A stretch of DNA of 64,000 nt from Candidatus Pantoea floridensis (GCF_900215435.1 NZ_OCMY01000002.1:558001-622000); one strand, 5' to 3'; positions 27,107 through 36,249 are shown, numbered from the stretch's first letter. Numbers and translations are program-made. The notes: a model not told the origin generated them from the letters alone.

Positions 27107-27577
27107 TTAAAGATCGCGAACCATTTCAACGCAGGCGAGATCGGCCTGGGCCAGCGTTGAGGGATAAAGCGCTTCGCGCACCACGCTAAAACCGTGGCGC
27201 TGATAGAAACTACTGGCATTAGGGGTGGCGGCCAGCGTCAGTTGGGAGAAACCGCGCTTTTTCGCTTCATCGATAATCGCCTGCATGATAGCGCTAGCGT
27301 AACCTTTGCCGTTGCAGGCGGGCAGCGTAAATATGGCTTCAACGCTGCCGCTGTGGAGATCGAGAAAACCGGTCGCAGCCACGCCGTGTTCCGGATCATC
27401 GATAACGTAAAACGGATTGCTTTTCACCGCCTCGAAATAGCCGAGGGGTAACGTATCGGGCGTCCATGCCGCGATAACGTCAGCCGGATAAACCGATTGG
27501 CAACCGTGGCGAATGGCGAGATTACGAATGCGCCACAGCGCGGCGGTTTCATCGCAGCGGGCTAAACGCGGTTTCAT
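27107..27577 (-). CDS. GNAT-family N-acetyltransferase
   Basis: A 156-residue single-domain acetyltransferase. The acetyl-CoA loop is represented by LPACNGKGYASAIMQAI (Q/RxxGxG/A variant), and the C-terminal NASSFYQRHGFSVVRE is typical of motif B. It sits immediately upstream of the CorA-like gene on the same strand and probably shares its transcript. The acceptor is unknown. Confidence 0.82.
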   Translation of the reverse strand: MKPRLARCDETAALWRIRNLAIRHGCQSVYPADVIAAWTPDTLPLGYFEAVKSNPFYVIDDPEHGVAATGFLDLHSGSVEAIFTLPACNGKGYASAIMQAIIDEAKKRGFSQLTLAATPNASSFYQRHGFSVVREALYPSTLAQADLACVEMVRDL

Positions 27578-27627
27578 TGCTCCTCCTGATGGCTATTAAT
27601 CTGTGATGCTTCACAGTAGCAAAATTA

Positions 27628-27948
27628 TCAGGGGACGCCTAAATAACGCAGCAAGGCGGTCATCAACGCCGCGCCAATGATCACCAGAATCAATGGTGTG
27701 CGGCGCCAGGCGAGAAATACCGCAAACAATACGCCTGAGATGCGCGCCACGCCGGCGAAGTGGGTACCTTCAAATAGCGCCGTCGTCACCGCCACCGCCA
27801 GCAGCAAAACCGTGGCCGCGTCCGAAAGCATATTGCGCGCGCGATCGGACATCTGCATGCGGCTTCCCAGGCGATAACCGGCAAAGCGGATGGCATACGT
27901 TCCTACCGCCAGCAGCGCTATGCCAGCAACGATCAGATTATTTTGCAT
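27628..27948 (-). CDS. azlD: AzlD-family small subunit of branched-chain amino-acid exporter
   Basis: A 106-residue protein with three or four helices and the AzlD pattern (AVGTYAIRFAGYRLG near the N-terminus). It partners with AzlC to export branched-chain or related amino acids. ATG 27948 has GGGAGCG upstream and overlaps the azlC end by 11 bp, so the pair is translationally coupled. Confidence 0.85.
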   Translation of the reverse strand: MQNNLIVAGIALLAVGTYAIRFAGYRLGSRMQMSDRARNMLSDAATVLLLAVAVTTALFEGTHFAGVARISGVLFAVFLAWRRTPLILVIIGAALMTALLRYLGVP

Positions 27949-28612
27949 TTTTACGCTCCCGCCAGCTGAGTAAGCCCAGCAGTGAAAACAGCACCGGCAT
28001 GCCAGCAGGAACAAACGGCGTTGCTAATACGGATAATGCGGTGCCAAGGGTTGCTGGGATCAGCGTGCGACGCTGACGCAACGCCGGGAAAATCAGGGCG
28101 ATCAAAATCGCTGGAAATACCGCATCAAGACCAATCGCCGAGACATCAGGAATAAAGCGCCCGATCACTGCACCGCCGATGACCGTCAACGGCCAGATAG
28201 TGAAGATCCCTAATCCACAAATCCAGTACGCCGCACGACGCTGAGCCAGCTTTGGTTGGGAGATCCCAAACACGACGCTTTCATCATTCATGATGTGGCA
28301 GCCCAGCAGGCTGCGACTGCCCTTGCCGACTAAATCCTTTACCGCGATACCGAATGGCAGATGACGGGCGTTGACCAGTAAACCCGCTGCGGCTGCCGTC
28401 AGTGGACTACCACCGCCCGCGACAATACCGATAAACAGAAATTCCGACGCGCCCGCTAGCACTAAGGTTGAGAGTGCAATGGGTACCCATAGCGGAAAAC
28501 CTTCAGCGGCCGCCAGTGAACCATAAGAGAGCCCGACAATGCCATCGGCCAGACAAACCAGAATAATTGCTTTGATTACACCGCGATCAAGCGGCACTGC
28601 ACCCAGACGCAT
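27938..28612 (-). CDS. azlC: AzlC-family branched-chain amino-acid exporter
   Basis: A 224-residue membrane protein with the AzlC/YgaZ pattern: a GLSYGSLAAAEGFPLWVPIALSTLV type opening helix pair, then ASEFLFIGIVAGGGSPL, then NARHLPFG. E. coli YgaZH exports valine and methionine. A GTG sits directly before the ATG, so either 28615 or 28612 may be used. It is divergent from the XRE-cupin regulator, and a matching inverted repeat overlaps both start regions. Confidence 0.87.
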   Translation of the reverse strand: MRLGAVPLDRGVIKAIILVCLADGIVGLSYGSLAAAEGFPLWVPIALSTLVLAGASEFLFIGIVAGGGSPLTAAAAGLLVNARHLPFGIAVKDLVGKGSRSLLGCHIMNDESVVFGISQPKLAQRRAAYWICGLGIFTIWPLTVIGGAVIGRFIPDVSAIGLDAVFPAILIALIFPALRQRRTLIPATLGTALSVLATPFVPAGMPVLFSLLGLLSWRERKNAK

Positions 28613-28626
28613 CACAATTTCATCTC

Positions 28627-28697
28627 ATATCGAACAAGAAAGACGTTATAATGAACGCACCACGAGTGTTTTACAAGATGAACAAATTGTTCGATAT
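28627..28697. promoter_or_regulatory. Operator-like inverted repeats between azlC and the XRE gene
   Basis: ATATCGAACAA at 28627-28637 is matched by its exact reverse complement TTGTTCGATAT at 28687-28697. The right copy overlaps a second palindrome, GAACAA-A-TTGTTC at 28680-28692. One site lies about 15 bp before azlC and the other 18 bp before the regulator, which suits simultaneous control of both genes. Confidence 0.6.
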
Positions 28698-28714
28698 AAA
28701 GAACAGGAGCAGGT

Positions 28715-29263
28715 TTGACCACGCCAATTGACATTATTGCTGTTGGATTATTGCGCGAACGCCAGCGCGCGGGGCTATCGATAACCGAAGTAGCACGCCG
28801 AGCGGGGATCGCTAAGTCAACGCTTTCACAGCTTGAGGCGGGCAATGGGAATCCCAGTCTCGAAACGCTATGGGCACTTTGCGTGGCGTTGAACATACCT
28901 TTTGCACGGCTGATGGAGCCTGAAGTTAAGCGCCTGCAGGTGATTCGCCGGGGCGAAGGGATGGTGGTATCAGCAGAGATGGCGGATTATCAGGCTGCAT
29001 TGCTGGCAAGCTGTCCGCCCGGCGGACGGCGCGATCTTTATCTGATTACCAGCCAGCCTGGCGCACCGCGCGCCTCAAAACCTCATCCTCCGGGATCGGT
29101 AGAACATATCATTATTGCGCGCGGCCGGGCGCTGGTGGGCCCCAGCGATGAACCTGTCGAACTGCATCCCGGCGACTACATCTGCTACCCCGCTGACGAA
29201 CCGCATGTATTCGAAGCATTAGAAGCGGACACAATGGCTGTACAGTTGTCGGAGCAGAATTAA
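28715..29263 (+). CDS. XRE-family regulator with cupin sensor domain
   Basis: A 182-residue protein. An N-terminal helix-turn-helix (about 10-65: SITEVARRAGIAKSTLSQLE) is joined to a C-terminal cupin domain (about 105-180: HPPGSVEHIIIARG, then LHPGDYICYPADEPHVFE). Starts with TTG, preceded by AGGAG at short spacing. Such regulators commonly sit beside azlCD and sense an amino acid. It is divergent from azlC, and the shared inverted repeats point to direct control and probably autoregulation. Confidence 0.88.
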   Translation: MTTPIDIIAVGLLRERQRAGLSITEVARRAGIAKSTLSQLEAGNGNPSLETLWALCVALNIPFARLMEPEVKRLQVIRRGEGMVVSAEMADYQAALLASCPPGGRRDLYLITSQPGAPRASKPHPPGSVEHIIIARGRALVGPSDEPVELHPGDYICYPADEPHVFEALEADTMAVQLSEQN

Positions 29264-29282
29264 GGGCGGCCCTCTATCGTAA

Positions 29283-29302
29283 GGTGCGCATTGATGCGCA
29301 CC
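29283..29302. repeat. Solo GGTGCGCA palindrome module
   Basis: A single palindrome GGTGCGCAT-TG-ATGCGCACC, the same module found in the arrays at 6.1 and 57.5 kb, lies just after the XRE-cupin gene. Confidence 0.75.
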
Positions 29303-29402
29303 CGAAAATATCAATCCATCACAATTTCCTATTGTTAAACCCGGTGATTAGCGTGCGGCCTGATGGCATGCTGTGATTTTCTACGCTGAGAATCAGGAAC
29401 AT

Positions 29403-29924
29403 ATGGACATCATTCCCGCTCGACCTCATCACGCTGCTGCCATTCAGAAAATCTACGCCTGGCACGTAATACACGGTACTGCGACCTTTGAAACCGAGCC
29501 GCCCTCTGAAAGCGAAATGCAAAATCGCGTGCTGGATGTGCAGCAGCGCGGCGGGTTTTGGCTGGTGGCACAGGAAAATGATCGCGTGCTGGGTTACTGC
29601 TATCTGGCACCGTATCGCCCGCGCTATGCCTATCGATTTACGCTGGAGGATTCGATTTATCTCGATACGGAGCAAACCGGTAAAGGCATTGGACGTGCGC
29701 TGCTGCAAAAAGCCATCGCACTGGCTGAAGCGGCGGGGTTTCGTCAGATCATCGCGATTATTGGCGATAGCGCCAATGAGGGCTCGCTGGGATTACATCG
29801 CGCTCTCGGGTTTGAGCACACTGGCATAATGAAGTCGGTCGGTTTCAAACATGGCCGCTGGCTCGACACCGTGGTGATGCAGCGTTCACTTGGTCTCGGA
29901 GACAGCCAACCGCCTGAACGTTAA
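29403..29924 (+). CDS. GNAT acetyltransferase, phosphinothricin/methionine-sulfoximine type
   Basis: A 173-residue acetyltransferase of the Pat/MnaT (YncA) group. Characteristic segments are IYAWHVIHGTATFETEPPS, RPRYAYRFTLEDSIYL and KGIGRALLQKAI (acetyl-CoA loop), then ALGFEHTGIMKSVGFKHGRW. Such enzymes acetylate methionine sulfoximine/sulfone and phosphinothricin. AGGA lies 5-6 nt before ATG 29403, which is preferred over a longer frame. It is a single gene, transcribed towards the tautomerase gene. Confidence 0.87.
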   Translation: MDIIPARPHHAAAIQKIYAWHVIHGTATFETEPPSESEMQNRVLDVQQRGGFWLVAQENDRVLGYCYLAPYRPRYAYRFTLEDSIYLDTEQTGKGIGRALLQKAIALAEAAGFRQIIAIIGDSANEGSLGLHRALGFEHTGIMKSVGFKHGRWLDTVVMQRSLGLGDSQPPER

Positions 29925-29993
29925 TCGCAATGCCCCTGCACGGCAGGCCTGCGCTGAGGTATGCTGAACATCCACCATTAAGGAGATGCAGAT

Positions 29994-30179
29994 ATGCCCG
30001 AAATCGTTGTGTATGCGGCGGAAGGTCGTACGGTTGAGCAGAAGAAGAAATTATTGCGAGCGGTCACCGCGGCGGTGGCGGATTCGTTTGAGATCGATGC
30101 CAATTCGGTGACGGTTTCCATCATCGAAACGCCAAAACACCATAAATCAAAAGGCGGCGTGCCATTTGACGAGCGGTGA
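29994..30179 (+). CDS. 4-oxalocrotonate tautomerase-family protein
   Basis: A 61-residue member of the tautomerase superfamily. After removal of Met the chain starts with the catalytic proline (PEIVVYAAEGR), followed by the family QKKKLLRAVTAAV helix and the second strand VTVSIIETPKHH. Small size and the 4-OT fold imply a hexamer. AAGGAGAT precedes the ATG. It is followed by a strong terminator, and the substrate is unknown. Confidence 0.85.
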   Translation: MPEIVVYAAEGRTVEQKKKLLRAVTAAVADSFEIDANSVTVSIIETPKHHKSKGGVPFDER

Positions 30180-30195
30180 AAGTAGTTAAAGTGTG

Positions 30196-30226
30196 AAAAG
30201 CCCCGCTGGGGCTTTTATTGTTTTTA
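30196..30226 (+). terminator. Strong intrinsic terminator after the tautomerase gene
   Basis: AAAAGCCCC (30196-30204) pairs with GGGGCTTTT (30208-30216) across a 3-nt loop; more T-rich sequence follows. Confidence 0.88.
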
Positions 30227-30330
30227 AAGCATTTATTAGTGATATCCATGCTAATCGAGTGCTTCGCACGCGCCGAAAAGTCAGTATCATAGCGTTCTGC
30301 CGCTTACTGGAATGAGTGATCTATTTTGCT

Positions 30331-31071
30331 ATGACCAATCAAACTGCACTATTTTCGCGGCTGACTTCAATCCTTGCCGATGAAAGCCGTACCCCGCTGT
30401 ACAAACGCTTCGCCACCGCAATTAAAGATGCGGTGCGTGAGGGAATGTTAGTGCATGAGGAGATCCTGCCAAGCGAACGCGAATTTAGCCAACTGCTGAA
30501 CATCTCACGTATCACCGTGCGTAAGGCCATGGATTCGCTGGAAAAAGAGGGCGTGGTGCTGCGCTCACGCGGCTATGGTACGCAGATTTCCAGCCAATTC
30601 GAATATTCGCTGAAAGAACCCAAGGGTTTGTCACAGCAGGCGGTTTTGCGCGGCAAAAAACCTGATACGGTGTGGATCAACAAAAGCAAAATTCACTGTA
30701 GCGCTGAGATTGCTGAGAAGCTGGGGCTGAGTATTGGTAGCGATGTCTATCTGCTCAAGCGTATTCGTTATGTCGACGAACAAGCGGTATCGGTTGAAGA
30801 ATCCTGGGTACCGGCGCGCTATATAGCCGACGCGGATGCGATTGGTATTTCGCTTTATGATTACTTCCACCAGCAGCAAATTCTGCCGGTGAAATCGCAA
30901 AGTCGAGTAAGCGCTCGCATGCCGGACGAGGCGCTCCAGCAGCAAATCGCCCTGCCCGCCAATGTGCCTGTTCTGGTGATTAAGCAACTGGCAATGGACG
31001 CACAGGGCAATCCGCTGGAGTACAGCATCAGCTACTGCCGCAGCGATATGTACGTGTTTATTGCTGAGTAA
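30331..31071 (+). CDS. yegW: GntR/UTRA regulator, YegW-like
   Basis: A 246-residue regulator. The N-terminal winged helix spans about 15-80 (PSEREFSQLLNISRITVRKAMDSLEKEG). The C-terminal UTRA effector domain contains VYLLKRIRYVDEQAVSVEESWVP. Length and neighbourhood match E. coli YegW, which lies convergent with yegTUV as here. Its last 14 bp overlap the convergent yegV-like gene. A GTG 15 bp upstream is a possible alternative start. It probably controls the adjacent nucleoside-type operon. Confidence 0.85.
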   Translation: MTNQTALFSRLTSILADESRTPLYKRFATAIKDAVREGMLVHEEILPSEREFSQLLNISRITVRKAMDSLEKEGVVLRSRGYGTQISSQFEYSLKEPKGLSQQAVLRGKKPDTVWINKSKIHCSAEIAEKLGLSIGSDVYLLKRIRYVDEQAVSVEESWVPARYIADADAIGISLYDYFHQQQILPVKSQSRVSARMPDEALQQQIALPANVPVLVIKQLAMDAQGNPLEYSISYCRSDMYVFIAE

Positions 31072-32038
31072 AACGCTGTTGCCAATAGGCGCTTAACGTG
31101 GCGCGATCGGGCGCACAATCGCCGCCACGCTGCGATACCACGTAAGAGGCCACCACGTTGCCCAGCGCAACGCTTTCCGCCAGTGACCAGCCTGATGCCA
31201 GTCCCGCCAATAAGCCACCAGCGTGGCTGTCGCCTGCGCCGATGGTATCCACAACGTTGGTAGCCAGCGCCGGGATCCAACCTTGCGTATCTGCGTTAAC
31301 GAAACCGGCACCTTCGCTGTCCAATCGCACCACCATTGCACCAGCAAAACGTTGCTGCCAGCGCGTCATCAACTGCCGAGCATCAAAGGGTTCAGGCTGG
31401 CCGAGGCGCTCATACCACAGCAGTTCCGCCTCCTGTCTGTTCACTGTAATCAGTGGATGGCATGCCATAATCTGCTCGAACTGTGTATCGCCGATATCCG
31501 CCAGACGTGGGCCGAAATCCACCAGCAGCTGATAAGGTCGGCTTTGCTGCTGCAGCCAGTCAATCAATACATCACTGCTTTTGCTGGTCAGTTGATAGCC
31601 GGAGAGATAGATCCAGCGATTGGTCGGCTGCGGGAGTGTGCTGAGCAACGTTGCATCCCACAGATTTTCCACGCCGCTCACCGACAGAAAGGTGCGTTCA
31701 CCATCGGGTTCAACCAGCGCCAGGCACCAACCGTTATCGCCTTTCGCCGTTTCCAGCACGCTGTGAATACCGTATTCCGCTAGTTTCTGACGAATAATGC
31801 TGGCCCAGGTGCCAGTGCCCAGCGGCAGCGCGTTGATTGATGGAATTCCCAGGCGATGCAGCGTAATCGCCACATTCAGCGCGCATCCGCCTACATTGAC
31901 GCCCTGCTGCTGAAGTTCAATATCGCTGCCTCGATGGGGCAATGAGTAGGCATCTGCAATCACATCAACCACCGCTGCACCTACCACGCATACCGGCAGA
32001 CGGCCTTCGAGTCGCGCCAGATCGTCAGGCGTTAACAT
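31058..32038 (-). CDS. yegV: PfkB-family sugar/nucleoside kinase, YegV-like
   Basis: A 326-residue ribokinase-family kinase. NVGGCALNVAITLHRLG near the N-terminus is the substrate-site glycine motif, and GAGDSHAGGLLAGL near the C-terminus holds the catalytic Asp and anion hole. It phosphorylates a sugar or nucleoside that is probably released or imported by its neighbours. It overlaps the yegU-like gene by 14 bp. The order yegT-yegU-yegV is the same as in E. coli, where the substrate is also not established. Confidence 0.87.
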   Translation of the reverse strand: MLTPDDLARLEGRLPVCVVGAAVVDVIADAYSLPHRGSDIELQQQGVNVGGCALNVAITLHRLGIPSINALPLGTGTWASIIRQKLAEYGIHSVLETAKGDNGWCLALVEPDGERTFLSVSGVENLWDATLLSTLPQPTNRWIYLSGYQLTSKSSDVLIDWLQQQSRPYQLLVDFGPRLADIGDTQFEQIMACHPLITVNRQEAELLWYERLGQPEPFDARQLMTRWQQRFAGAMVVRLDSEGAGFVNADTQGWIPALATNVVDTIGAGDSHAGGLLAGLASGWSLAESVALGNVVASYVVSQRGGDCAPDRATLSAYWQQRFTQQ

Positions 32039-33053
32039 AGGCGGCCTCCCGCTGCTGACGGAAACGGGTGAAAGCGGCGCTATAGCGGGTGAAATCCAGT
32101 GCGTTGGCGGCGTCCAACTCGGCTTTCAATTCGCTATCAATGCTATCGATGCCATTCAGCGCACCACAGATGGCGACCGCCATCGCGCCGATGGTGTCGG
32201 TATCACCACCGAGATTGGCACACAGGATCGCGCAACGATTAGGATTGGTCTCAGCCAGTTCCACCATGGCAATGGCTGCTGGCACTGATTCAATGGTGCT
32301 GGTTCCAGTGCCAACCAGATCGTAAATTTGCTGCATGGTCGATTCCACGCCCCTGCCCTGCTTCACCACATCCAAAGCCAGCTCCAAACGTGCCGCCATG
32401 GAAGCGCTAAAGGTGGTCACCCGCTTTTCCTGCGCTGCACGTGCGATAGCGGGAAGCTCATCACGAATGGATGTCCAGCCCGCACCGTCAATGGCACGGG
32501 ACACCGCCCAGGCAATGACTGTCGCACCGGAAATGGCTACGTCAGATTTATGCGTTGGACTCGACGCCAGCGCGACGGCATCAATAAACGCTGAAAGATC
32601 ATGTGCAGGCAGCAGACAGCCGAGCGGAGAAACGCGCATCGCTGCACCGTTTGTCATACCGTTGTTTTCAAGCTGGGATACTGGAGTGCCAGCTTTCATC
32701 GCGTTAAGCGCCATTTTGGAGGTGGGCCCCAGTACGTTCTTATTGAACGCATCAAACGCCTCCGCCCATTGCAAAATATTCGCTCCAATGGTTTCCGCAT
32801 TGATCTCGCCCTCGTGAGTTACGATGGCATCGGCCAATGCCAGCGCCATCGACGTATCATCAGTAAAAGAGGCACGGCCAAAATAGCAGGCGGCATTATT
32901 TTCAGCCGGCCCGGGCAGAAACCGGTCGATCCAGCCGAAGTGTTGCTTTACGCGGGATCGCGGCCACAACTCTGATGGCATGCCCATTGCGTCCCCCAGT
33001 GCCTGGCCGTAAAACGCGCCTAAAATCCTTTTTTCTTGCAGTGTCATCGTCAT
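32025..33053 (-). CDS. yegU: ADP-ribosylglycohydrolase-fold hydrolase, YegU-like
   Basis: A 342-residue protein of the DraG/ADP-ribosylglycohydrolase family. The binuclear metal site is visible as SFTDDTSMALALADAI and ANLGGDTDTIGAMAVAICGALNG. Members cleave N-glycosidic bonds of ADP-ribosyl groups or related nucleosides. It lies between a nucleoside-type transporter and a PfkB kinase, which suggests uptake, glycosidic cleavage and sugar phosphorylation in sequence. Confidence 0.88.
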   Translation of the reverse strand: MTMTLQEKRILGAFYGQALGDAMGMPSELWPRSRVKQHFGWIDRFLPGPAENNAACYFGRASFTDDTSMALALADAIVTHEGEINAETIGANILQWAEAFDAFNKNVLGPTSKMALNAMKAGTPVSQLENNGMTNGAAMRVSPLGCLLPAHDLSAFIDAVALASSPTHKSDVAISGATVIAWAVSRAIDGAGWTSIRDELPAIARAAQEKRVTTFSASMAARLELALDVVKQGRGVESTMQQIYDLVGTGTSTIESVPAAIAMVELAETNPNRCAILCANLGGDTDTIGAMAVAICGALNGIDSIDSELKAELDAANALDFTRYSAAFTRFRQQREAAYVNA

Positions 33054-33064
33054 GGTGAAATCTC

Positions 33065-34339
33065 TTATTTATGGCTTTCAGCCGTTGCTGAGTTATCAAA
33101 TGCGGTAAGTTCATCGCTGCGCTTTTTGCCGTCGCGGAACAGAACAATAAAGGCGATGGTGATGATTACGATCATCACGCTACCGAACATCCACATGCCG
33201 GCCCAGTTAAAGGTTTGCCCGTTGTGCGGTGTGTCATAGGCAAACATTTCCTGCATCAGATACCCGCCAAGACGGTAACCCAACAGGCTGCCGATGCCCT
33301 GACAGGCAAGCGTGATAAGACCCTGCGCAGCATTACGCATCGCAACCGGTGCTTTCTTATCCACATAGATGTAGGCGGTGATGAAGTAGAAATCGTAGCT
33401 AACACCGTGCAGCAGAATGCCCATAAAGAGCAGACCGTAAGTCAGCATGTTTTGATCGCCGCCGAACACGAAGAACACATAGCGCAACGCAGCGGTGGTT
33501 AAACCTAGTAGCAGCACTTTGCCGATACCAAAGCGCTTGATGAAGAATGGCAACGCCAGCAGGAAGAAAATTTCTGATATTTGACCCAGCGTCATCCAGC
33601 CGGTGGCATGTGGCAAACCGACCTCCGTTAAATAACCTTCAGCAAAGATGTAATAGAACGCTAAGGGCATACTGAACAGGAACGAACAGACAAAGAAGAC
33701 GAGGAAACTCCGATCTTTCAATAAATGCAGTGCATCGAGACCGAGCGCAACGCGAACACTGAATTTGCCGGTGCTTTTGGGTTCAGTTGCTGGCAATGTT
33801 AATGCAAATATGCCCAATATCAGCGAGCTTGCAGCGGTGATCAGTAACGGCACGTTACTTGCCGAGATGTCGCCATATCCCAGCAGTGGCGGCAGAAAGC
33901 CGCAGACAATACCCGATGCGATCCAGCCAAGGGTTCCCATTACGCGAATGCGTGGATAATCTCGTTCCACATCCGCAACGTGTGAAAATGCGATGCTGTT
34001 GGTCAACGCAATGGTTGGCATATAAGTCAGTGAATAGAGCAATAGCAGCGGGAAGAAGCCGCTAAAATGCGTTTGCTGGGCAGCAAAGAACATCAAAATT
34101 GCGCCAACGATGGTGAGAAGCGACAACACTTTTTGTGCCTGGAAAAAACGATCGGCCAGCGATCCCACAAGGATCGGAGACAATATGGCCGCTATTGAGG
34201 TACAGGCGTAGCACCAGGCAATCTCAATCGGCGAAAAGCCGTTTTTACTGAGAAATGCCCAGAGCGGTACAAACCATGCGCCCCAGATAAACCACTCTAA
34301 GAACATCATGAACGACAGTTTTGGGATTGTTGTTTTCAT
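33065..34339 (-). CDS. yegT: Nucleoside:H+ symporter-family MFS transporter, YegT-like
   Basis: A 424-residue, 12-helix carrier of the NHS family (NupG, XapB, YegT). It opens with MKTTIPKLSFMMFLEWFIWGAWFVPLW, shared with YegT and NupG. ATG 34339 follows GGGGAG with 8-nt spacing, whereas the longer frame adds 30 non-family residues. It is the first gene of the yegTUV operon and probably imports the nucleoside-like substrate. Confidence 0.88.
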   Translation of the reverse strand: MKTTIPKLSFMMFLEWFIWGAWFVPLWAFLSKNGFSPIEIAWCYACTSIAAILSPILVGSLADRFFQAQKVLSLLTIVGAILMFFAAQQTHFSGFFPLLLLYSLTYMPTIALTNSIAFSHVADVERDYPRIRVMGTLGWIASGIVCGFLPPLLGYGDISASNVPLLITAASSLILGIFALTLPATEPKSTGKFSVRVALGLDALHLLKDRSFLVFFVCSFLFSMPLAFYYIFAEGYLTEVGLPHATGWMTLGQISEIFFLLALPFFIKRFGIGKVLLLGLTTAALRYVFFVFGGDQNMLTYGLLFMGILLHGVSYDFYFITAYIYVDKKAPVAMRNAAQGLITLACQGIGSLLGYRLGGYLMQEMFAYDTPHNGQTFNWAGMWMFGSVMIVIITIAFIVLFRDGKKRSDELTAFDNSATAESHK

Positions 34340-34503
34340 AAATAGGACTCCCCGGTGTAGGTGAGGCCAATCTAGCACCACAAATAATACCTTTATAATA
34401 CCATTGGTGGATTTTTTGAACTCGCCCACAAGATTTTTAACCAGTGGGCAACCGCGTTGAGCAGGAAATAAGCGTTGAGGAGAAGGTGGTAAATGAGAAA
34501 GTC

Positions 34504-34524
34504 AGGGCGCGATAGCCGCGCCCT
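34504..34524 (-). terminator. Hairpin downstream of the aldehyde dehydrogenase
   Basis: AGGGCGCG (34504-34511) pairs perfectly with CGCGCCCT (34517-34524). On the minus strand it is followed by TGACTTTCTCATTT, so termination is plausible but not strong. Confidence 0.55.
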
Positions 34525-34531
34525 TGAAGGC

Positions 34532-35908
34532 TTAGCGGCGATTTTTCCACACTGTCTGAATGTTACAGAACTCGTGTACGCCAAAACTGGAGAGTTCACG
34601 GCCGTAACCACTTTTCTTCACTCCACCAATAGCCACTCGTGGATCGGATGCGCCGTTACCGTTGATGAATACGGCCCCGGTTTCCAGCTTTTCTGCCAGC
34701 TCATTAGCAACGGTTTCATTGCTACTCCACACGGTAGCGCTCAGACCAAATTCGCTGTTATTGGCGAGCTCCAGAGCGTGTTGTGCATCGCGAGCCACCG
34801 TTATGGCTGCAACCGGTCCAAAAATTTCTTGCTGAAACGCGGTCATTGCAGGAGTGACATCCGCGAGGATCGTCGGCGCATAATAGTTACCTGCGCCTTC
34901 AATTTTATGACCGCCTAAGACCAAACGAGCACCTTCCTGAAGGGTTTGCTGAACCTGATGATCCAATTCATCACGCAGATCGTAACGCGCCATCGGGCCG
35001 ATGTAGGTTTCTTCGTCTAAAGGATCGCCGATCTTGAGTGCCTGCACCGCAGCGCTAAAACGCGCCTCAAACGCTTCTGCAACGCTCTCTTCAATAATGA
35101 AGCGCTTGGCCGCCATGCACACCTGTCCGGTGTTCTGGTAGCGTCCTGTGACCGCTGAGGCCACTGCTGCGTCCAGGTCGGCATCCGCAAGCACGATAAA
35201 TGGATCTGCCCCACCGAGTTCTAATACGGTTTTCTTCAGTACCGCACCGGCTTGTGCCGCAATAGCTCCGCCAGCACGCACGCTGCCTGTAACCGCGACG
35301 GCAGCGATACGTGGATCTTTAATGGCCGCGGATACGCCTTCGTTATCGACGTTAATCACGGTAAAACCGCCTTTAGGCAGGTCGGTGGCATCAAACAATG
35401 ATGACATTAAGTTGGCAGAGCCCATCACACTTGGAGCATGTTTCAATACATAGGTGTTACCTGCCAGCAGCATGCTGACTGCACCGCGCAGAACCTGCCA
35501 GTATGGGAAATTCCATGGCATAACCGCGAGGATCGCGCCGAGAGGCCGAAACGATTGCCATGCCTGCTGGTTTTCTACCAGTGTGGGTTTATCTGCAAGG
35601 ATCGCTGGGCCGTGTTCGGCGTACCAGTCACAAAGGTTGGCACATTTCAGTACTTCTGCCCGCGCCTGAGCAATGGGTTTACCCATCTCTAACGTGGCCA
35701 TTTTCGCCAGCTCATCCTGGCGCTGGCGGATCTGTTCAGCGAGCTGACGCAACACTTTCACACGCTGCGGCATGGCGGTATAACGCCATTCAGCAAATGC
35801 ATCTGCGCTTTGTTGCAGTGAAGCCTCAAGTTCAGCAGGGCTTTGCAGTGTATAGGTTGCGAGGATTTCGCCGTTAGTGGGATTGCGTGAGATAACGTTG
35901 TCAGTCAT
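34532..35908 (-). CDS. sad: NAD(P)-dependent succinate-semialdehyde dehydrogenase, Sad/YneI-like
   Basis: A 458-residue aldehyde dehydrogenase. PWNFPYWQVLRGAVSMLLAGN forms the NAD-site entry, VLELGGADPF holds the general base Glu, and NTGQVCMAAKR holds the catalytic Cys. The length and local sequence match E. coli Sad (YneI), which oxidises succinate semialdehyde. ATG 35908 is preferred to the longer frame because the extra 15 residues are not family-like and AGGA precedes it. It is a single gene next to the plasmid origin. Confidence 0.86.
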   Translation of the reverse strand: MTDNVISRNPTNGEILATYTLQSPAELEASLQQSADAFAEWRYTAMPQRVKVLRQLAEQIRQRQDELAKMATLEMGKPIAQARAEVLKCANLCDWYAEHGPAILADKPTLVENQQAWQSFRPLGAILAVMPWNFPYWQVLRGAVSMLLAGNTYVLKHAPSVMGSANLMSSLFDATDLPKGGFTVINVDNEGVSAAIKDPRIAAVAVTGSVRAGGAIAAQAGAVLKKTVLELGGADPFIVLADADLDAAVASAVTGRYQNTGQVCMAAKRFIIEESVAEAFEARFSAAVQALKIGDPLDEETYIGPMARYDLRDELDHQVQQTLQEGARLVLGGHKIEGAGNYYAPTILADVTPAMTAFQQEIFGPVAAITVARDAQHALELANNSEFGLSATVWSSNETVANELAEKLETGAVFINGNGASDPRVAIGGVKKSGYGRELSSFGVHEFCNIQTVWKNRR

Positions 35909-36152
35909 GAAAGATGTCCTCGTCATAGTGAAGTGATGTTCAATGCCGTCCACCTTACGCCGGGCACAGGTTTCTTAAAAATGAATAATAATGAGGAAGT
36001 TGTTCATTTAATGAGAAGCTTCAGGATCTTTATCGCACACAACTGATGTTTTTAAGGGATCGGATGAGATGTTATAGCGATGACGCTGTTTTACCGTTAT
36101 TGCCGCGCCAAAGCCGCTGCAGACTTGAACTTATTCAGTTATACAGTGAATA

Positions 36153-36201
36153 GATCTTAAAGAAAGATCATATAGAGATCTAAAAGAGATCCTAAGAGAT
36201 C
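36153..36201. other. GATC-rich repeat cluster of the plasmid origin
   Basis: Five GATC sites at 36153, 36166, 36177, 36188 and 36198, spaced 10-13 bp, each in an AGATCnnAAAG-like, AT-rich context. The P1 plasmid origin has five GATC-bearing repeats next to its iterons, where Dam methylation and SeqA act. The same order is present here, so this is probably the melting/methylation part of the replication origin. Confidence 0.7.
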
Positions 36202-36249
36202 CCCAATCGTCGCAGCCCGCACCAGACAAGGCCTCAGAAGGTGATCGCG

